DNA of 64,000 nt from Chitinophaga nivalis (GTDB taxonomy: Bacteria; Bacteroidota; Bacteroidia; Chitinophagales; Chitinophagaceae). Within the stretch, counting starts at the first letter, position 1. Each line of letters opens with the position of its first letter. The stretch is from the NCBI RefSeq assembly GCF_025989125.1, contig NZ_JAPDNR010000001.1, positions 1 to 64,000 of the forward strand. Reading direction: 5' to 3'. The translations under genes were made by a program, and so were the position numbers. The notes under the pieces were generated by a model, which made no database searches, had not been told where the DNA came from, and was given only the letters and a program-made list of their open reading frames with translations. Shown piece by piece: positions 8,271-17,423 of this stretch.

Positions 8271-9056
8271 TTACCAGCTACCACTGGCGCCACCGCCACC
8301 GCCGGAACCACCGCCGAAGCCACCAAATCCGCCGCCGCCGCTATCACCACCAGACCATCCACCACCACGGCTACCGCTGCCGAAACCGCTCAATCCACCA
8401 ATTACCGGCCAGATCCAGCCACCACGTCTGTTATAGGTAGTACCGCCACCACGTCCGCCACCGCCGCCACCGCGACTAATGATGGAGATAATAATCACGA
8501 TGACCATGATCAACAGAAACAGGGTGCCTACGCCGATACCCGGTTTGCTTTGCCGGGGGTCTGCCCGGTATTCACCGGCAGCCGCCTTGATCAATGCATC
8601 TGTAGCAGCATCCAGGCCTTCGTAGTAATGCTTTTCGCGGAAGGCAGGTTTCAGTATCCTGGAAATAATTTCATTGGCCACCGCATCCGGAATAGCACCT
8701 TCCATGCCGTAGCCGGTTTCTATTCTTAACTTCCTGTCGTCCAGCGCTATCAGCAACAGTACGCCATTATTTTTTCCTTTGGTACCAATGCCCCAGTCGC
8801 GCAATATCTTCAGCGATACCTGGCTGATATCATAATCCCCGACGGATTTGAGTATCACTACAGCGATCTGTGTGGAAGTACTGTCGTAGTAAGTAACCAG
8901 TTTCTGCTCTAATGCATCCTCCTCATTCTTTAACAGGGTACCGGTAAAATCATTTACTAACGTTGGAGGATTGGGCCGGGGTGGAATTTGCTGGGCATTC
9001 GCCAGCAAACCTGCTATCATTAACAATCCCGGTAAAAACCAGCGTAATATCCTCAT
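8271..9056 (-). CDS. TPM domain membrane protein (YgcG-like)
   Basis: A signal peptide (WFLPGLLMIAGLLANAQ) is followed by a TPM domain (residues ~30-160) with VNDFTGTLL at its start and WGIGTKGKNNGVLLLIA and ETGYGMEG in the middle. A membrane helix (FLLIMVIVIIISII) comes next, and then a Gly/Ser-rich tail ending GASGSW. This is the YgcG layout: a periplasmic TPM domain anchored by one helix. TPM proteins often sit with LemA, as here. The role is unclear; phosphatase activity has been proposed for plant relatives and a photosystem-repair role for others. Confidence 0.85.
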   Translation of the reverse strand: MRILRWFLPGLLMIAGLLANAQQIPPRPNPPTLVNDFTGTLLKNEEDALEQKLVTYYDSTSTQIAVVILKSVGDYDISQVSLKILRDWGIGTKGKNNGVLLLIALDDRKLRIETGYGMEGAIPDAVANEIISRILKPAFREKHYYEGLDAATDALIKAAAGEYRADPRQSKPGIGVGTLFLLIMVIVIIISIISRGGGGGGRGGGTTYNRRGGWIWPVIGGLSGFGSGSRGGGWSGGDSGGGGFGGFGGGSGGGGGASGSW

Positions 9057-9095
9057 TGTATCTAAGCTAAAATCGTTTAAAAAGAGTGACCACCA

Positions 9096-9551
9096 CTATC
9101 CGAATACAATATCATCCGGCAGTTCATTCTCGTCGCTGCCTGCTTCATGTGGGAAATGCGTACGCAGTGAGATGCCGATTTCCTGTATGCAGGCTTCAAT
9201 GCCTTCAATGATCTGACCGCCCTGAAAATGGCTTCTCAGCAAAGTTGCTTCCTTCAGCCAGAAATCATCGCCCACCTTTTCGTGGATACCCTGGTCGCCC
9301 AGGATGGCAAACTGGCGGTCTTTAATGGCCACGTATACCAACACGCCATTACGCTGTTTCGTTTTTTCCATATTGAGCGACAAAAATGCTTCTTTGGCGC
9401 GTTCGATAGGATCAACATACGTGCAATGGTTTTCCACAAACAACCGGATCTCACCAGAGGTCAGCCGCTCAGCTATTCTGATGGCTTCTACCAGTCTGTG
9501 TTTCTCCGGTTCAGAAAAAATCTCTTTTCGTTTAAAAGGGAAAATGCCCAT
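9096..9551 (-). CDS. TPM domain protein without signal peptide
   Basis: The protein from the ATG at 9551 begins MGIFPFKRKEIFSEPEKHR and carries a compact TPM domain (SGEIRLFVENHC, KQRNGVLVYVAIKDRQFAILGDQG). It lacks both a signal peptide and the Gly-rich tail of its neighbour. An upstream ATG at 9647 would add 32 residues without family character. With 151 residues it resembles the short TPM protein commonly encoded between lemA and the YgcG-like gene in Bacteroidota. It is probably in one operon with both. Confidence 0.8.
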   Translation of the reverse strand: MGIFPFKRKEIFSEPEKHRLVEAIRIAERLTSGEIRLFVENHCTYVDPIERAKEAFLSLNMEKTKQRNGVLVYVAIKDRQFAILGDQGIHEKVGDDFWLKEATLLRSHFQGGQIIEGIEACIQEIGISLRTHFPHEAGSDENELPDDIVFG

Positions 9552-9656
9552 ATTCAATTGATGATTGCTTAGGTTGAAACAGCTTTGTAACGCCCTGCAT
9601 AACAGGGAGGATACCGGTAAGTACCCTCCCCCGGTATACAGGTTCAACGAACTTTA

Positions 9657-10235
9657 TCAGAATTTCACCTGCGGTGCAGTGTCAGCACCCGCCTGTGCTT
9701 CGAAATAACCTTTTTGTTTGAAACCGGTGATACCAGCTACCAGGTTATTCGGGAACGTACGTACAGAACTGTTATAGCTGTTCACCGCTTCGTTGAAGTC
9801 GTTTCTGGCTACGTTGATTCTGTTTTCGGTACCTTCCAGCTGTGCCTGCAGGTTCATGAAGTTCTGGTTGGCTTTCAGTTCCGGATAATTTTCGGATACT
9901 GCCAGTAAACGACCTAAAGCCTGGCTCAACTGACCCTGGGCAGCCTGGTACTGCTGTATTTTTTCAGGGCTGAGGTCATTGGCGTCCAGTTTGATCTGGG
10001 TAGCACTGGCGCGGGCCTCGATTACCTTAGTCAATGTTTCTGTTTCAAAATTGGCAGCCCCTTTTACAGTGGATACCAGATTAGGGATCAGGTCTGCACG
10101 GCGTTGATAGCTGCTTTGTACCACACCCCATTTATTTTTCACATTTTCTTCGTTCTTCACTAATCCATTGTACTTTCCGCAACCGAACATACCCAGTAAT
10201 ACGATAACAATGATTACAATGATTCCTTTTTTCAT
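9657..10235 (-). CDS. lemA: LemA family lipoprotein
   Basis: LemA proteins are membrane-anchored helical-bundle proteins of unknown function. The N-terminus is a hydrophobic segment ending LGMFGCGKYN, a lipobox with Cys19, so a lipoprotein anchor is likely. KYNGLVKNEENVKNKWGVV and SSYQRRADLIPNLVSTVKG are hallmark LemA stretches. The length of 192 residues is typical. It is the first gene of the lemA-TPM-TPM-DUF1835 series on the minus strand. Confidence 0.9.
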   Translation of the reverse strand: MKKGIIVIIVIVLLGMFGCGKYNGLVKNEENVKNKWGVVQSSYQRRADLIPNLVSTVKGAANFETETLTKVIEARASATQIKLDANDLSPEKIQQYQAAQGQLSQALGRLLAVSENYPELKANQNFMNLQAQLEGTENRINVARNDFNEAVNSYNSSVRTFPNNLVAGITGFKQKGYFEAQAGADTAPQVKF

Positions 10236-10623
10236 CTGAATTTAATTTAAGTTTTAAGTGTCGACAATCGTGCAAAAGGCATTCCCATTTTACACCACTA
10301 ACGGTGTAAGTAGTGTTTTTTCCGGTGAATGCTCAAAAATGAGCGGTAAAAGCCCCCTTTTCATAGTACCACGAAAATATGGAAACTAAAGCAGTAAACC
10401 GCTACTGCTATGGGAAACCACAAATTTTAAAAAAAGTTCATTCAACCTTGAAAAATTCATTATAAAACAGTATGTTTATATGTACCTTTGCAGCGTATAA
10501 ACCGTTGAAGGTTTTATTATGCTTGCAATAGGTGAATGGGGCAGAATGGATACAAATCGACTTTGAGGGTTTCATTGTTTCTAACTCATTTATTATTACT
10601 AATTTGTAACTAAGTCTGCTTAA
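10236..10623. other. Divergent intergenic region between lemA and the response regulator gene
   Basis: This 388-bp AT-rich stretch contains no gene I can support. It holds a -7 box TACCTTTG at 10483-10490 on the plus strand, about 130 nt before the response regulator ATG, without a clear TTTG at the right distance. A short ACACC(N6)GGTGT hairpin followed by a T-run lies near 10290-10320. Confidence 0.5.
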
Positions 10624-11088
10624 ATGAGTGCACAACACATCCATATACTCTATATTGATGATGAAATACACAACCTGAACGCATTTAAAGCTTCATTCAG
10701 GAGACTTTACCATGTTGTTACTGCCACCTCAGCAGAGGAAGCAGAAAAATTACTGGAGCACCAGGAGTTTCATGTCATTATTTCAGATCAACGTATGCCC
10801 AAAACTACCGGCATCGAATTTTTTGAATCCATACTGGAAAAATACCCGGAACCTATACGTATGTTGCTGACCGGATATGCTGATATCAACGCTGTAGTAG
10901 ACGCTATCAACAAAGGACAGGTGTATAAATATTTCTCCAAACCCTGGAACGAAGAAGAATTAAAACATAATATCGAGAAAGCATTCGAAGTATATTCTCT
11001 CCGCAAAGAAAATAAAGAACTGACTGCCAAACTGCTGGACGTAAATGAAAAGCTGGAATTCCTGGTACGTCAGAAACTGATTTCCTGA
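10624..11088 (+). CDS. Single-domain response regulator with a helical tail
   Basis: A REC domain fills residues 1-125: acidic pair Asp12/Asp13, phospho-acceptor Asp55 in IISDQRMP, the Thr in LLTGY and the Lys in YFSKPW. A helical tail of about 28 residues (LRKENKELTAKLLDVNEKLEFLV) looks like a coiled coil that may pair with a partner. No DNA-binding or enzymatic output domain is present. The REC domain is close to that of the hybrid at 57.7 kb: both contain YIDDEIHNLNAFKASFRR at the same residues. No kinase is adjacent, so the partner must be elsewhere. Confidence 0.9.
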   Translation: MSAQHIHILYIDDEIHNLNAFKASFRRLYHVVTATSAEEAEKLLEHQEFHVIISDQRMPKTTGIEFFESILEKYPEPIRMLLTGYADINAVVDAINKGQVYKYFSKPWNEEELKHNIEKAFEVYSLRKENKELTAKLLDVNEKLEFLVRQKLIS

Positions 11089-11258
11089 TCATTTACTACC
11101 CTTTTTATGGCACTCCCTACTGGAATCTGCTCCCAACCGGCAGCCTATAGTCATTTCCCATAACCCCACACCGGTTATCACAAAATCCTTTCCCCGCCGT
11201 TCCCGAATGTTGTTTTTCCTTTAACTTGCACCACATTGTGAACTTAATTTCCTGAATC

Positions 11259-12629
11259 ATGCAAGTTTGGAAAGATTACCAGGCGGAACATAAAGACCGT
11301 TTCCTGGATGAATTACTGGAATTGTTACGTATCCCTTCCGTGAGTGCAGACTCCCGCTTTAACGGAGATGTACAAAAATGTGCGGAAGCTGTAAAACAAC
11401 GCCTGCAGGAAGCTGGCGCCGACAAAGTAGAAGTATGCCCTACTGCCGGACATCCCATCGTTTACGGAGAAAAGATTATAGATCCTGCTTTACCTACCGT
11501 ACTGGTATACGGCCACTACGACGTACAACCCGCAGATCCCCTGGAACTGTGGCACAGCGGTCCGTTTGAACCGGTTATCAAAGACGGAAACATATACGCC
11601 CGCGGCAGCGCGGACGACAAAGGCCAGTTTTACATGCACGTAAAAGCCTTTGAAACCATGAACCGCACCAACACCATCCCCTGCAATATCAAATTCATGA
11701 TCGAAGGGGAAGAAGAAGTAGGTTCTGCCAACCTGGGCATCTTCCTGAAAGAAAATAAAGAACGCCTGAAAGCAGACGTAGTACTGATTTCCGACACCTC
11801 CATGATCAGCCTCGAAAACCCGTCTATCGATACCGGTCTGCGTGGTCTGGCCTATATGGAAGTAGAAGTGACCGGTCCTAACCGCGACCTGCACAGTGGC
11901 GTATACGGCGGTGCTGTCGCTAACCCGGCTACCATCCTCGCTAAAATGATTGCTTCCCTGCATGATGAAAATAACCACATCACCATTCCTGGCTTCTACG
12001 ACAACGTACAGGAACTGAGCGCGGAAGAAAGAGCCGACCTGAACGCAGCTCCTTTTGATGAAGCCGAATACAAAAATGACCTCGGCGTAGATGAACTGTG
12101 GGGAGAGAAAGGTTATTCTACCATCGAAAGAACCGGTATCCGTCCTACCCTGGAAGTAAACGGTATCTGGGGCGGCTACATCGGCGAAGGTTCCAAAACC
12201 GTATTGCCATCCAAAGCATTTGCCAAAATATCCATGCGCCTCGTTCCTAACCAGGACTGGCACGAGATATCCGACCTGTTTGCCAAACACTTCGAAGCCA
12301 TTGCGCCGAAGAGTGTACAGGTAAAGGTTACCAAACACCATGGAGGCAGCCCGTATGTAACACCGGTAGATTCTATCGCGTTCAAGGCTGCTCACAAAGC
12401 CGTACATGCTACTTTCGGTAAAGATCCTATTCCTGTTCGCGGTGGCGGTAGTATTCCTATCGTAGCACTGTTCGAAAAAGAACTGGGCCTGAAAACCGTA
12501 TTGATGGGCTTTGGCCTGGATAGCGACAACCTGCACTCTCCTAACGAGAAATACGGTGTTGCCAACTATTACAAAGGCATCGAAACCATTCCTTATTTCC
12601 ACCAGTTCTTTGCGGAACTGAGCAAATAA
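11259..12629 (+). CDS. M20 family dipeptidase/metallopeptidase
   Basis: This is a zinc-dependent exopeptidase of the M20/M25/M40 superfamily, with 456 residues. Metal-site motifs are in order: GHYDVQPAD (His, Asp), SADDKGQ (bridging Asp), EGEEEVGS (general base Glu and ligand Glu), SDT, and HSPNEKYG near the C-terminus (His). The dimerisation domain lies between. There is no signal peptide, so it is cytosolic. It is preceded by a short intergenic region and followed by a 67-bp structured element before the S4 gene. The substrate could be a dipeptide or an acylated amino acid. Confidence 0.9.
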   Translation: MQVWKDYQAEHKDRFLDELLELLRIPSVSADSRFNGDVQKCAEAVKQRLQEAGADKVEVCPTAGHPIVYGEKIIDPALPTVLVYGHYDVQPADPLELWHSGPFEPVIKDGNIYARGSADDKGQFYMHVKAFETMNRTNTIPCNIKFMIEGEEEVGSANLGIFLKENKERLKADVVLISDTSMISLENPSIDTGLRGLAYMEVEVTGPNRDLHSGVYGGAVANPATILAKMIASLHDENNHITIPGFYDNVQELSAEERADLNAAPFDEAEYKNDLGVDELWGEKGYSTIERTGIRPTLEVNGIWGGYIGEGSKTVLPSKAFAKISMRLVPNQDWHEISDLFAKHFEAIAPKSVQVKVTKHHGGSPYVTPVDSIAFKAAHKAVHATFGKDPIPVRGGGSIPIVALFEKELGLKTVLMGFGLDSDNLHSPNEKYGVANYYKGIETIPYFHQFFAELSK

Positions 12630-12631
12630 GC

Positions 12632-12698
12632 TGTTGCCTGCCAGGAGTAAAGGAATAATCACCCGATTAGCCCTTTACTCCCGGACGCACGGCAACAG
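12632..12698. terminator. Nested inverted repeat between the peptidase and S4 genes
   Basis: CTGTTGCC (12632-12639) pairs with GGCAACAG (12691-12698), and inside it GGAGTAAAGG pairs with CCTTTACTCC. Together they make a long stem with internal loops. There is no U-tract after it, and the next ATG is 18 bp downstream. It may be a processing or termination structure, or a small leader element of the S4 gene. Confidence 0.45.
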
Positions 12699-12715
12699 AT
12701 GTTAAATCTGTTATT

Positions 12716-13117
12716 ATGAGTACGAATGAAAAGTTACGTGTAGATAAATACCTATGGTCCATCCGAGTGTTTAAAACCCGCAGCCAGGCATCTGATGCCT
12801 GCGATGGTGGTAAAGTAAAGCTAAACGGCGCTACCGTGAAAGCAGCCAAGAGTGTGAACGTAGGTGATAAATTTGAAATCCGGACACCCGCCCGCAAATG
12901 GCTCATTGAAGTAACCGGCTTGTTAGCCAACCGGGCTGCCTATAGTGAAGCCATCAAATATTATATTGATAACACACCCGAAGAAGATAAACTGGCACCT
13001 GCCTTTACGCCTTCTGTATTCCAGACCGGTAAACGCCAAAGCAAGATTGGCCGTCCTACCAAAAAAGACCGCCGCAGTATCGACGGCTTTATGGAACCGG
13101 AAGAGGAAGAAGCATAG
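12716..13117 (+). CDS. S4 domain RNA-binding protein (Hsp15-like)
   Basis: The start KLRVDKYLWSIRVFKTRSQA followed by ACDGGKVKLNGATVKAAKSV is a canonical S4 RNA-binding domain as in Hsp15/HslR, which binds stalled 50S subunits carrying nascent chains. The C-terminal part is charged and basic (RPTKKDRRSIDGF) and ends in an acidic EPEEEEA run. Length is 133 residues. The stop codon TAG overlaps a GTG of a downstream open frame. A CCCCGGCA hairpin follows within 10 bp. Confidence 0.88.
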   Translation: MSTNEKLRVDKYLWSIRVFKTRSQASDACDGGKVKLNGATVKAAKSVNVGDKFEIRTPARKWLIEVTGLLANRAAYSEAIKYYIDNTPEEDKLAPAFTPSVFQTGKRQSKIGRPTKKDRRSIDGFMEPEEEEA

Positions 13118-13125
13118 TGGCGGCA

Positions 13126-13146
13126 CCCCGGCATGTACTGCCGGGG
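13126..13146. terminator. GC-rich hairpin after the S4 gene
   Basis: CCCCGGCA (13126-13133) and TGCCGGGG (13139-13146) form a perfect 8-bp stem with a 5-nt loop, 9 bp after the S4 stop. The U-tract is missing. It sits directly before the 21-bp repeat array. Confidence 0.5.
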
Positions 13147-13152
13147 CCTGAC

Positions 13153-13383
13153 TGCCTGCTGACACTGCCGGGATGTCAGCTTACCGGCACAGGAAGCCTG
13201 CTGACACGTTATTACTGTCAGTTTGCAACCACAGACCGGCTGCTGACAAGACCTGAATACCCACTTACAGGATCAGGTAACCCGCTGACCAGCCTTTTCC
13301 GGCTGCTGACAGCCCTTGAATGCCTGTTAACCGCACTTGAATGCTCATTTACCAGGCTTGAATGCCAGCTGACCGTCACAGGA
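13153..13383 (+). repeat. Degenerate 21-bp tandem repeat array, 11 units, no indels
   Basis: Eleven consecutive 21-bp units run from 13153 to 13383 in perfect register. The shared core is YTKACM at the same place in each unit (CTGACA, CTTACC, CTGACA and so on), and the final bases are often CTTGAA or ACAGGA. The first four units alternate GCTGACA with TGTCAG(C), giving GCTGACA-N9-TGTCAGC hairpins and a partial 42-bp period. In the frame of the GTG at 13117 the array encodes heptads such as CLLTALE, RLLTRPE and CQLTGTG without a stop until 13389. It could be a decoded heptad-repeat peptide (90 residues) or a non-coding array with one site every two helical turns. I recognise no family. Confidence 0.8.
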
Positions 13384-13469
13384 TGTTAACCACACAGACC
13401 CTTTTTTCTATAAATTCTCACATTTGCGTAGTAATTTTGCCTCCTCATTCATAAATCAAGGATAAATCA

Positions 13470-14690
13470 ATGCCTAAACAAAGCGACGTACTTGCTACCG
13501 ATTTCCTGGTGAAAATCGCGGAAGAATTTGGCACCCCGGTATATGTATACCATGCCGAAAAGATCAAAACTCAGTATGAGAAGCTGCAAAATGCTTTTCA
13601 GAAGACTAACACCCGCTTTTTTTACGCCTGTAAGGCATTGACCAATATCAACATCCTGAAGTATATCAACTCCATTGGTTGCGGACTGGATACTGTGTCA
13701 ATACAGGAAGTACAACTGGGCCTCAAAGCAGGCTTCGACCCTAAAAACATTATTTTTACCCCCAACTGCGTAGACCTGCAGGAAATTATTGCGGCGAAAG
13801 ACCTGGGTGTTATCATCAATATCGACAACCTCTCCATTCTGGAGCAGTTTGGCCATACCTTCGGCGATAGCTACCCGATCTGTATCCGCCTGAATCCGCA
13901 CATCATGGCGGGTGGTAACTTTAAAATCTCCACCGGGCATATCGACAGCAAGTTTGGTATCTCTATTCACCAGATGCGCCATATCGAGCGTATTGTGAAA
14001 TCCACCAAACTGAAAGTAACCGGTCTGCACATGCATACCGGCTCCGAAATCAAAGATGTGGATGTATTCCTCCGCGGCGTGGAAATCATGTTCGAAATGA
14101 CGCAACACTTCCCGGATCTGGAATCCATTGACCTGGGCAGCGGTTTCAAAGTAGCTTACCAACAAGGCGACCCCGAAACAGACATTGAGCTGCTGGGTAA
14201 AAAGCTGACAGCTGCTTTCAACCACTTTGCGGCTACCTATCCCCGGCCATTACAGCTGTGGTTTGAACCCGGAAAATTCCTGGTAAGCCAATGCGGTTAT
14301 TTCATCGTAAAAGCCAACGTGATCAAACAAACCACTGCCAATGTATTCGTAGGCGTGAACTCCGGATTCAATCACCTGATCCGCCCTATGTTCTACGATG
14401 CCTTCCACCTGATCCGCAACATCTCCAATCCAAAAGGTACTGAACGGATCTATACCGTGGTAGGTAACATCTGTGAAACAGATACGTTTGGCTGGGACCG
14501 GAAGCTCAATGAAGTAAAAGAAGGCGACTATCTCGTGTTCTACAATGCCGGCGCCTATGGTTTCGAAATGTCCTCTAACTTCAACTCCCGCCTTAAACCG
14601 GCAGAAGTATTGGTAAAAGACGGCAAACCAGCCCTGATACGCCGCCGGGATACCCTGGAAGATCTGCTGAAAAACCAGATTGAACTCTAA
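13470..14690 (+). CDS. lysA: Diaminopimelate decarboxylase
   Basis: LysA decarboxylates meso-diaminopimelate to lysine, the last step of lysine synthesis, using pyridoxal phosphate. FFYACKALTN carries the PLP-binding lysine. HMHTGSEI, the glycine-rich DLGSGFKV, FEPGKFLV and NAGAYGFEMSSNFN are conserved in fold-III decarboxylases, and GNICETDTFGWD holds the Cys-containing substrate loop. With 406 residues it has the normal length. It is monocistronic, with a terminator after the stop. Other lysine genes are not nearby. Confidence 0.95.
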   Translation: MPKQSDVLATDFLVKIAEEFGTPVYVYHAEKIKTQYEKLQNAFQKTNTRFFYACKALTNINILKYINSIGCGLDTVSIQEVQLGLKAGFDPKNIIFTPNCVDLQEIIAAKDLGVIINIDNLSILEQFGHTFGDSYPICIRLNPHIMAGGNFKISTGHIDSKFGISIHQMRHIERIVKSTKLKVTGLHMHTGSEIKDVDVFLRGVEIMFEMTQHFPDLESIDLGSGFKVAYQQGDPETDIELLGKKLTAAFNHFAATYPRPLQLWFEPGKFLVSQCGYFIVKANVIKQTTANVFVGVNSGFNHLIRPMFYDAFHLIRNISNPKGTERIYTVVGNICETDTFGWDRKLNEVKEGDYLVFYNAGAYGFEMSSNFNSRLKPAEVLVKDGKPALIRRRDTLEDLLKNQIEL

Positions 14691-14738
14691 ATACCACATC
14701 CCTGCTATTTATATTAGCAGATAACTATATTTAAACAT

Positions 14739-14788
14739 AACAGCCACGCGGTACAGACTTTATTTATACCGTTTGGCTGTTATTTTTT
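14739..14788 (+). terminator. Intrinsic terminator of lysA
   Basis: AACAGCCA(N3)GGTA pairs with TACC(N3)TGGCTGTT (14739-14781), followed by a T-rich tract TATTTTTTT. It lies 48 bp after the lysA stop. Confidence 0.85.
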
Positions 14789-14922
14789 TACCCTTCCCGC
14801 CATATTTTGGCATATAATTGATAATCAATCAAAATATTAGCTAAAATCAGATGCCCCCATCTCTACCCAAGATTTCACACTTGTTAATTTGAATTTCATC
14901 AGGGAATATAAAATATCTCTCC

Positions 14923-14930
14923 TACCTTTG
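14923..14930 (+). promoter_or_regulatory. Candidate -7 element of the GAF-like gene
   Basis: TACCTTTG matches the -7 consensus in the 358-bp gap after lysA, about 118 nt before the ATG at 15049. A TTTG at the usual 18-20 nt distance is absent (the nearest is 31 nt away). The rest of this gap is AT-rich and shows no gene. Confidence 0.4.
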
Positions 14931-15048
14931 CGTCTACATATGTAATCCCCACAACTACTCCTACACTGCGTTTACTGAAATCGTAACAAATAATGATGAT
15001 TGCTGACTAAAAAAAGACAGCCTTTGGTGATAATTTTATACCAGATTT

Positions 15049-17379
15049 ATGAAAGTTTTAACTGCACACCCGGGAATATTTAATGATGAGAAAGTCATAG
15101 ACTCCAACATCTCATTCGCCCCTTTCCTCCGGTTCCTGAAGGAAAAGGCCCAAAATGAGTCCGATAGCCGATCCACTTTTTACAAACTGATGGTAGAGAA
15201 ATTTGAGCGGAACCCGGATACCATGCTGCCCATTGCAGCTACTGATGACCTCTCCCAATATAAAGAATACCTCGATCTGCTGATCGCTGCTATATTTCCC
15301 ATTACCACCGATACCAACAAAGATATCTATGGCATTGGCGTCCCTTTTAAGTTTGCCATCTTCTATTACTCTGACCTGTTCAAAAAAACATTTGCAGAAA
15401 ATGGCTACCAACTGACAGCAGTACCACAGGGCGTTTCCCTGAATAAAATCAAAAAAGATAAATTAAACTGGCTCTATAAACTGATCCTGGAACGGGTATA
15501 TCATTTCCCCGTCAACTATCAGAATGATATCATCCACACCCTCGAAATAGAGGCAGGAGAGAAACGCTATGTGAAAGTGAATATCGATCCGCGTTTTGTG
15601 GATGTGAAGGTCAAAGGCGATACACCTCCCCTGGATTACAACCGGTTTTGTTCCTGTCAGAACTCTCCGGAAAACCTCCAGGAGATACTGCCGCTGGATG
15701 CATTTGCCCTGGAAGGTTTCGTTATCTGGACCGTGGAAGACGTCACCCAGACAGAAATACTCAACAATATCAAAAGTCTGGTGATGAACATGAACACCAG
15801 CAATGAAATAGATAGCTACCGTAACCTGGAAAAAATGCTGCCATCTATATTGCAGCTGCCTGGTATTACGGCACACCTGGTGCCATTCCCGAAAGTAAAT
15901 GGCAAACACGTACTGGAAGAGCAGTTTTCTGCCATAGATCCCATCCTGGGTATTGGCAATACCAAACAGCAACAACACTTCTTTCAGCTGATGTTATCCT
16001 ACCTGGAACGCCACCATGGTCCACTGATTATTTCAGATGTCAATGAAGCTACCGTTAGCTCCTACGACTTCCTGAAATTTCTACCTATCAAAAACATCCG
16101 GAGCTTTGTACTGTTCCCGATCGTACATAAAAAGGAAATCCTGGGGGTACTGGAACTGGCATCTGCCAAAGAAAATACCTTGAATGCCGATCCTCTTTGG
16201 CTCCTCGAAAGCACCTATCCCCTGCTGGTACTCATGCTCAATCGCAGCATGAACATCCTGGACAGTCGTCTGAATGAAGTGATCAAAGATCAGTTCACGG
16301 CCCTCCAGCCTTCTGTGGAATGGAAGTTCGTGGAAGAAGCATGGCGCTATCTGCTCACACCTAAAGACCAAAGAAAGGATATTGAAAACATCACCTTTGA
16401 AGAAGTATACCCGCTGTATGGCGCTGTAGATATCCGTAACTCTTCCATCCAGCAAGGCAACGCTATCCGCGAAGACCTGCAGGAACAGCTGGAACTGATA
16501 CGCGACACTCTCGAAACCATCAGTCAGGAAATACACCTGCCCCTCCTGGAAGAACTGCAGTTCAAAACAGCCGATATGCTGCAGAACCTCAGCAACAACC
16601 TACAGGCAGGAGAAGATATGAAGGTGAATGAATTCATGGACCAGGAAATACAACCGGTACTGGAACACCTGTGCGAAGGCAACGAACAGCTGAAACCTTT
16701 ACTCCGCAACTATTTCTCGAAAATAGATAAAACAGAAGGATACGTTTTCCATCACCGCCGGGAATATGAGGAAAGCCTGTCTTCCCTCAATATGGCTATC
16801 AGCCAATACCTGGAAAAAGAACGGGACTATATCCAACAGTCCTTCCCCTGCTATTTCGAGAAATACCGGACAGACGGTATCGAATACACGATTTACATCG
16901 GACAATCCATTGCGCAGGACAAAAAGTTTGATCACCTCTACCTGCGTAACCTGCGTCTATGGCAGCTGACATCCATGGCACACATTGCGAAACTCACCCA
17001 CCAGTTAGGACCGCAATTGAAAACACCGCTGGAAACTACCCAGATGATTCTCATGCACAGCGCCGCCATTACCATCAGCTTCCGCAGCGATGAACGCCGG
17101 TTTGATGTGGAAGGTGCCTATAACATCCGCTATGAAATCATCAAAAAGAGAATAGATAAAGTACATGTGAAAGATACCGGTGAACGTCTCACCCAACCCG
17201 GCACTATCGCCATCGTCTATTCCCATGTAAAGGAAATGGAGGAACTCAAAAAATATATCAGCTTCCTCCAAAGCAAAAAACTGCTGCTACCCGACATCGA
17301 AATGCTGGATCTGGAAGAGCTGCAAGGCGTCAGCGGATTAAAGGCATTACGGGTGAAAGTAAATATAGAAGCGGCGTAG
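15049..17379 (+). CDS. Large GAF-like domain protein, unknown function
   Basis: The protein has 776 residues and no signal peptide or membrane segment. The middle part (about residues 250-420) contains a GAF-type pattern ending in FVLFPIVHKKEILGVLELASA, the ligand-sensing fold of many signalling proteins. No kinase, cyclase or effector domain follows; the remainder is helical and unfamiliar. The region around CSCQNSPENL has a Cys pair. It resembles a conserved uncharacterised Bacteroidota family annotated as GAF domain protein, as far as I can recall. It is monocistronic with a terminator downstream. What it senses is unknown. Confidence 0.65.
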   Translation: MKVLTAHPGIFNDEKVIDSNISFAPFLRFLKEKAQNESDSRSTFYKLMVEKFERNPDTMLPIAATDDLSQYKEYLDLLIAAIFPITTDTNKDIYGIGVPFKFAIFYYSDLFKKTFAENGYQLTAVPQGVSLNKIKKDKLNWLYKLILERVYHFPVNYQNDIIHTLEIEAGEKRYVKVNIDPRFVDVKVKGDTPPLDYNRFCSCQNSPENLQEILPLDAFALEGFVIWTVEDVTQTEILNNIKSLVMNMNTSNEIDSYRNLEKMLPSILQLPGITAHLVPFPKVNGKHVLEEQFSAIDPILGIGNTKQQQHFFQLMLSYLERHHGPLIISDVNEATVSSYDFLKFLPIKNIRSFVLFPIVHKKEILGVLELASAKENTLNADPLWLLESTYPLLVLMLNRSMNILDSRLNEVIKDQFTALQPSVEWKFVEEAWRYLLTPKDQRKDIENITFEEVYPLYGAVDIRNSSIQQGNAIREDLQEQLELIRDTLETISQEIHLPLLEELQFKTADMLQNLSNNLQAGEDMKVNEFMDQEIQPVLEHLCEGNEQLKPLLRNYFSKIDKTEGYVFHHRREYEESLSSLNMAISQYLEKERDYIQQSFPCYFEKYRTDGIEYTIYIGQSIAQDKKFDHLYLRNLRLWQLTSMAHIAKLTHQLGPQLKTPLETTQMILMHSAAITISFRSDERRFDVEGAYNIRYEIIKKRIDKVHVKDTGERLTQPGTIAIVYSHVKEMEELKKYISFLQSKKLLLPDIEMLDLEELQGVSGLKALRVKVNIEAA

Positions 17380-17423
17380 TGAATACCGGTAGGTATGCTT
17401 ACTAAATAATATACACCACCAAT

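Noticed and set aside
10438..10671. 77-residue minus-strand ORF upstream of the lone response regulator
   Set aside because: It crosses a candidate promoter and the response regulator start, and no feature supports coding.
11490..12662. 390-residue minus-strand ORF covering the M20 peptidase
   Set aside because: It is antisense to a gene with full metal-site motifs, and its sequence is mainly aromatic runs without a family pattern.
13153..13383. CRISPR array reading of the 21-bp repeats
   Set aside because: Units follow each other directly without spacers and vary at most positions, so this is a tandem repeat and not CRISPR.
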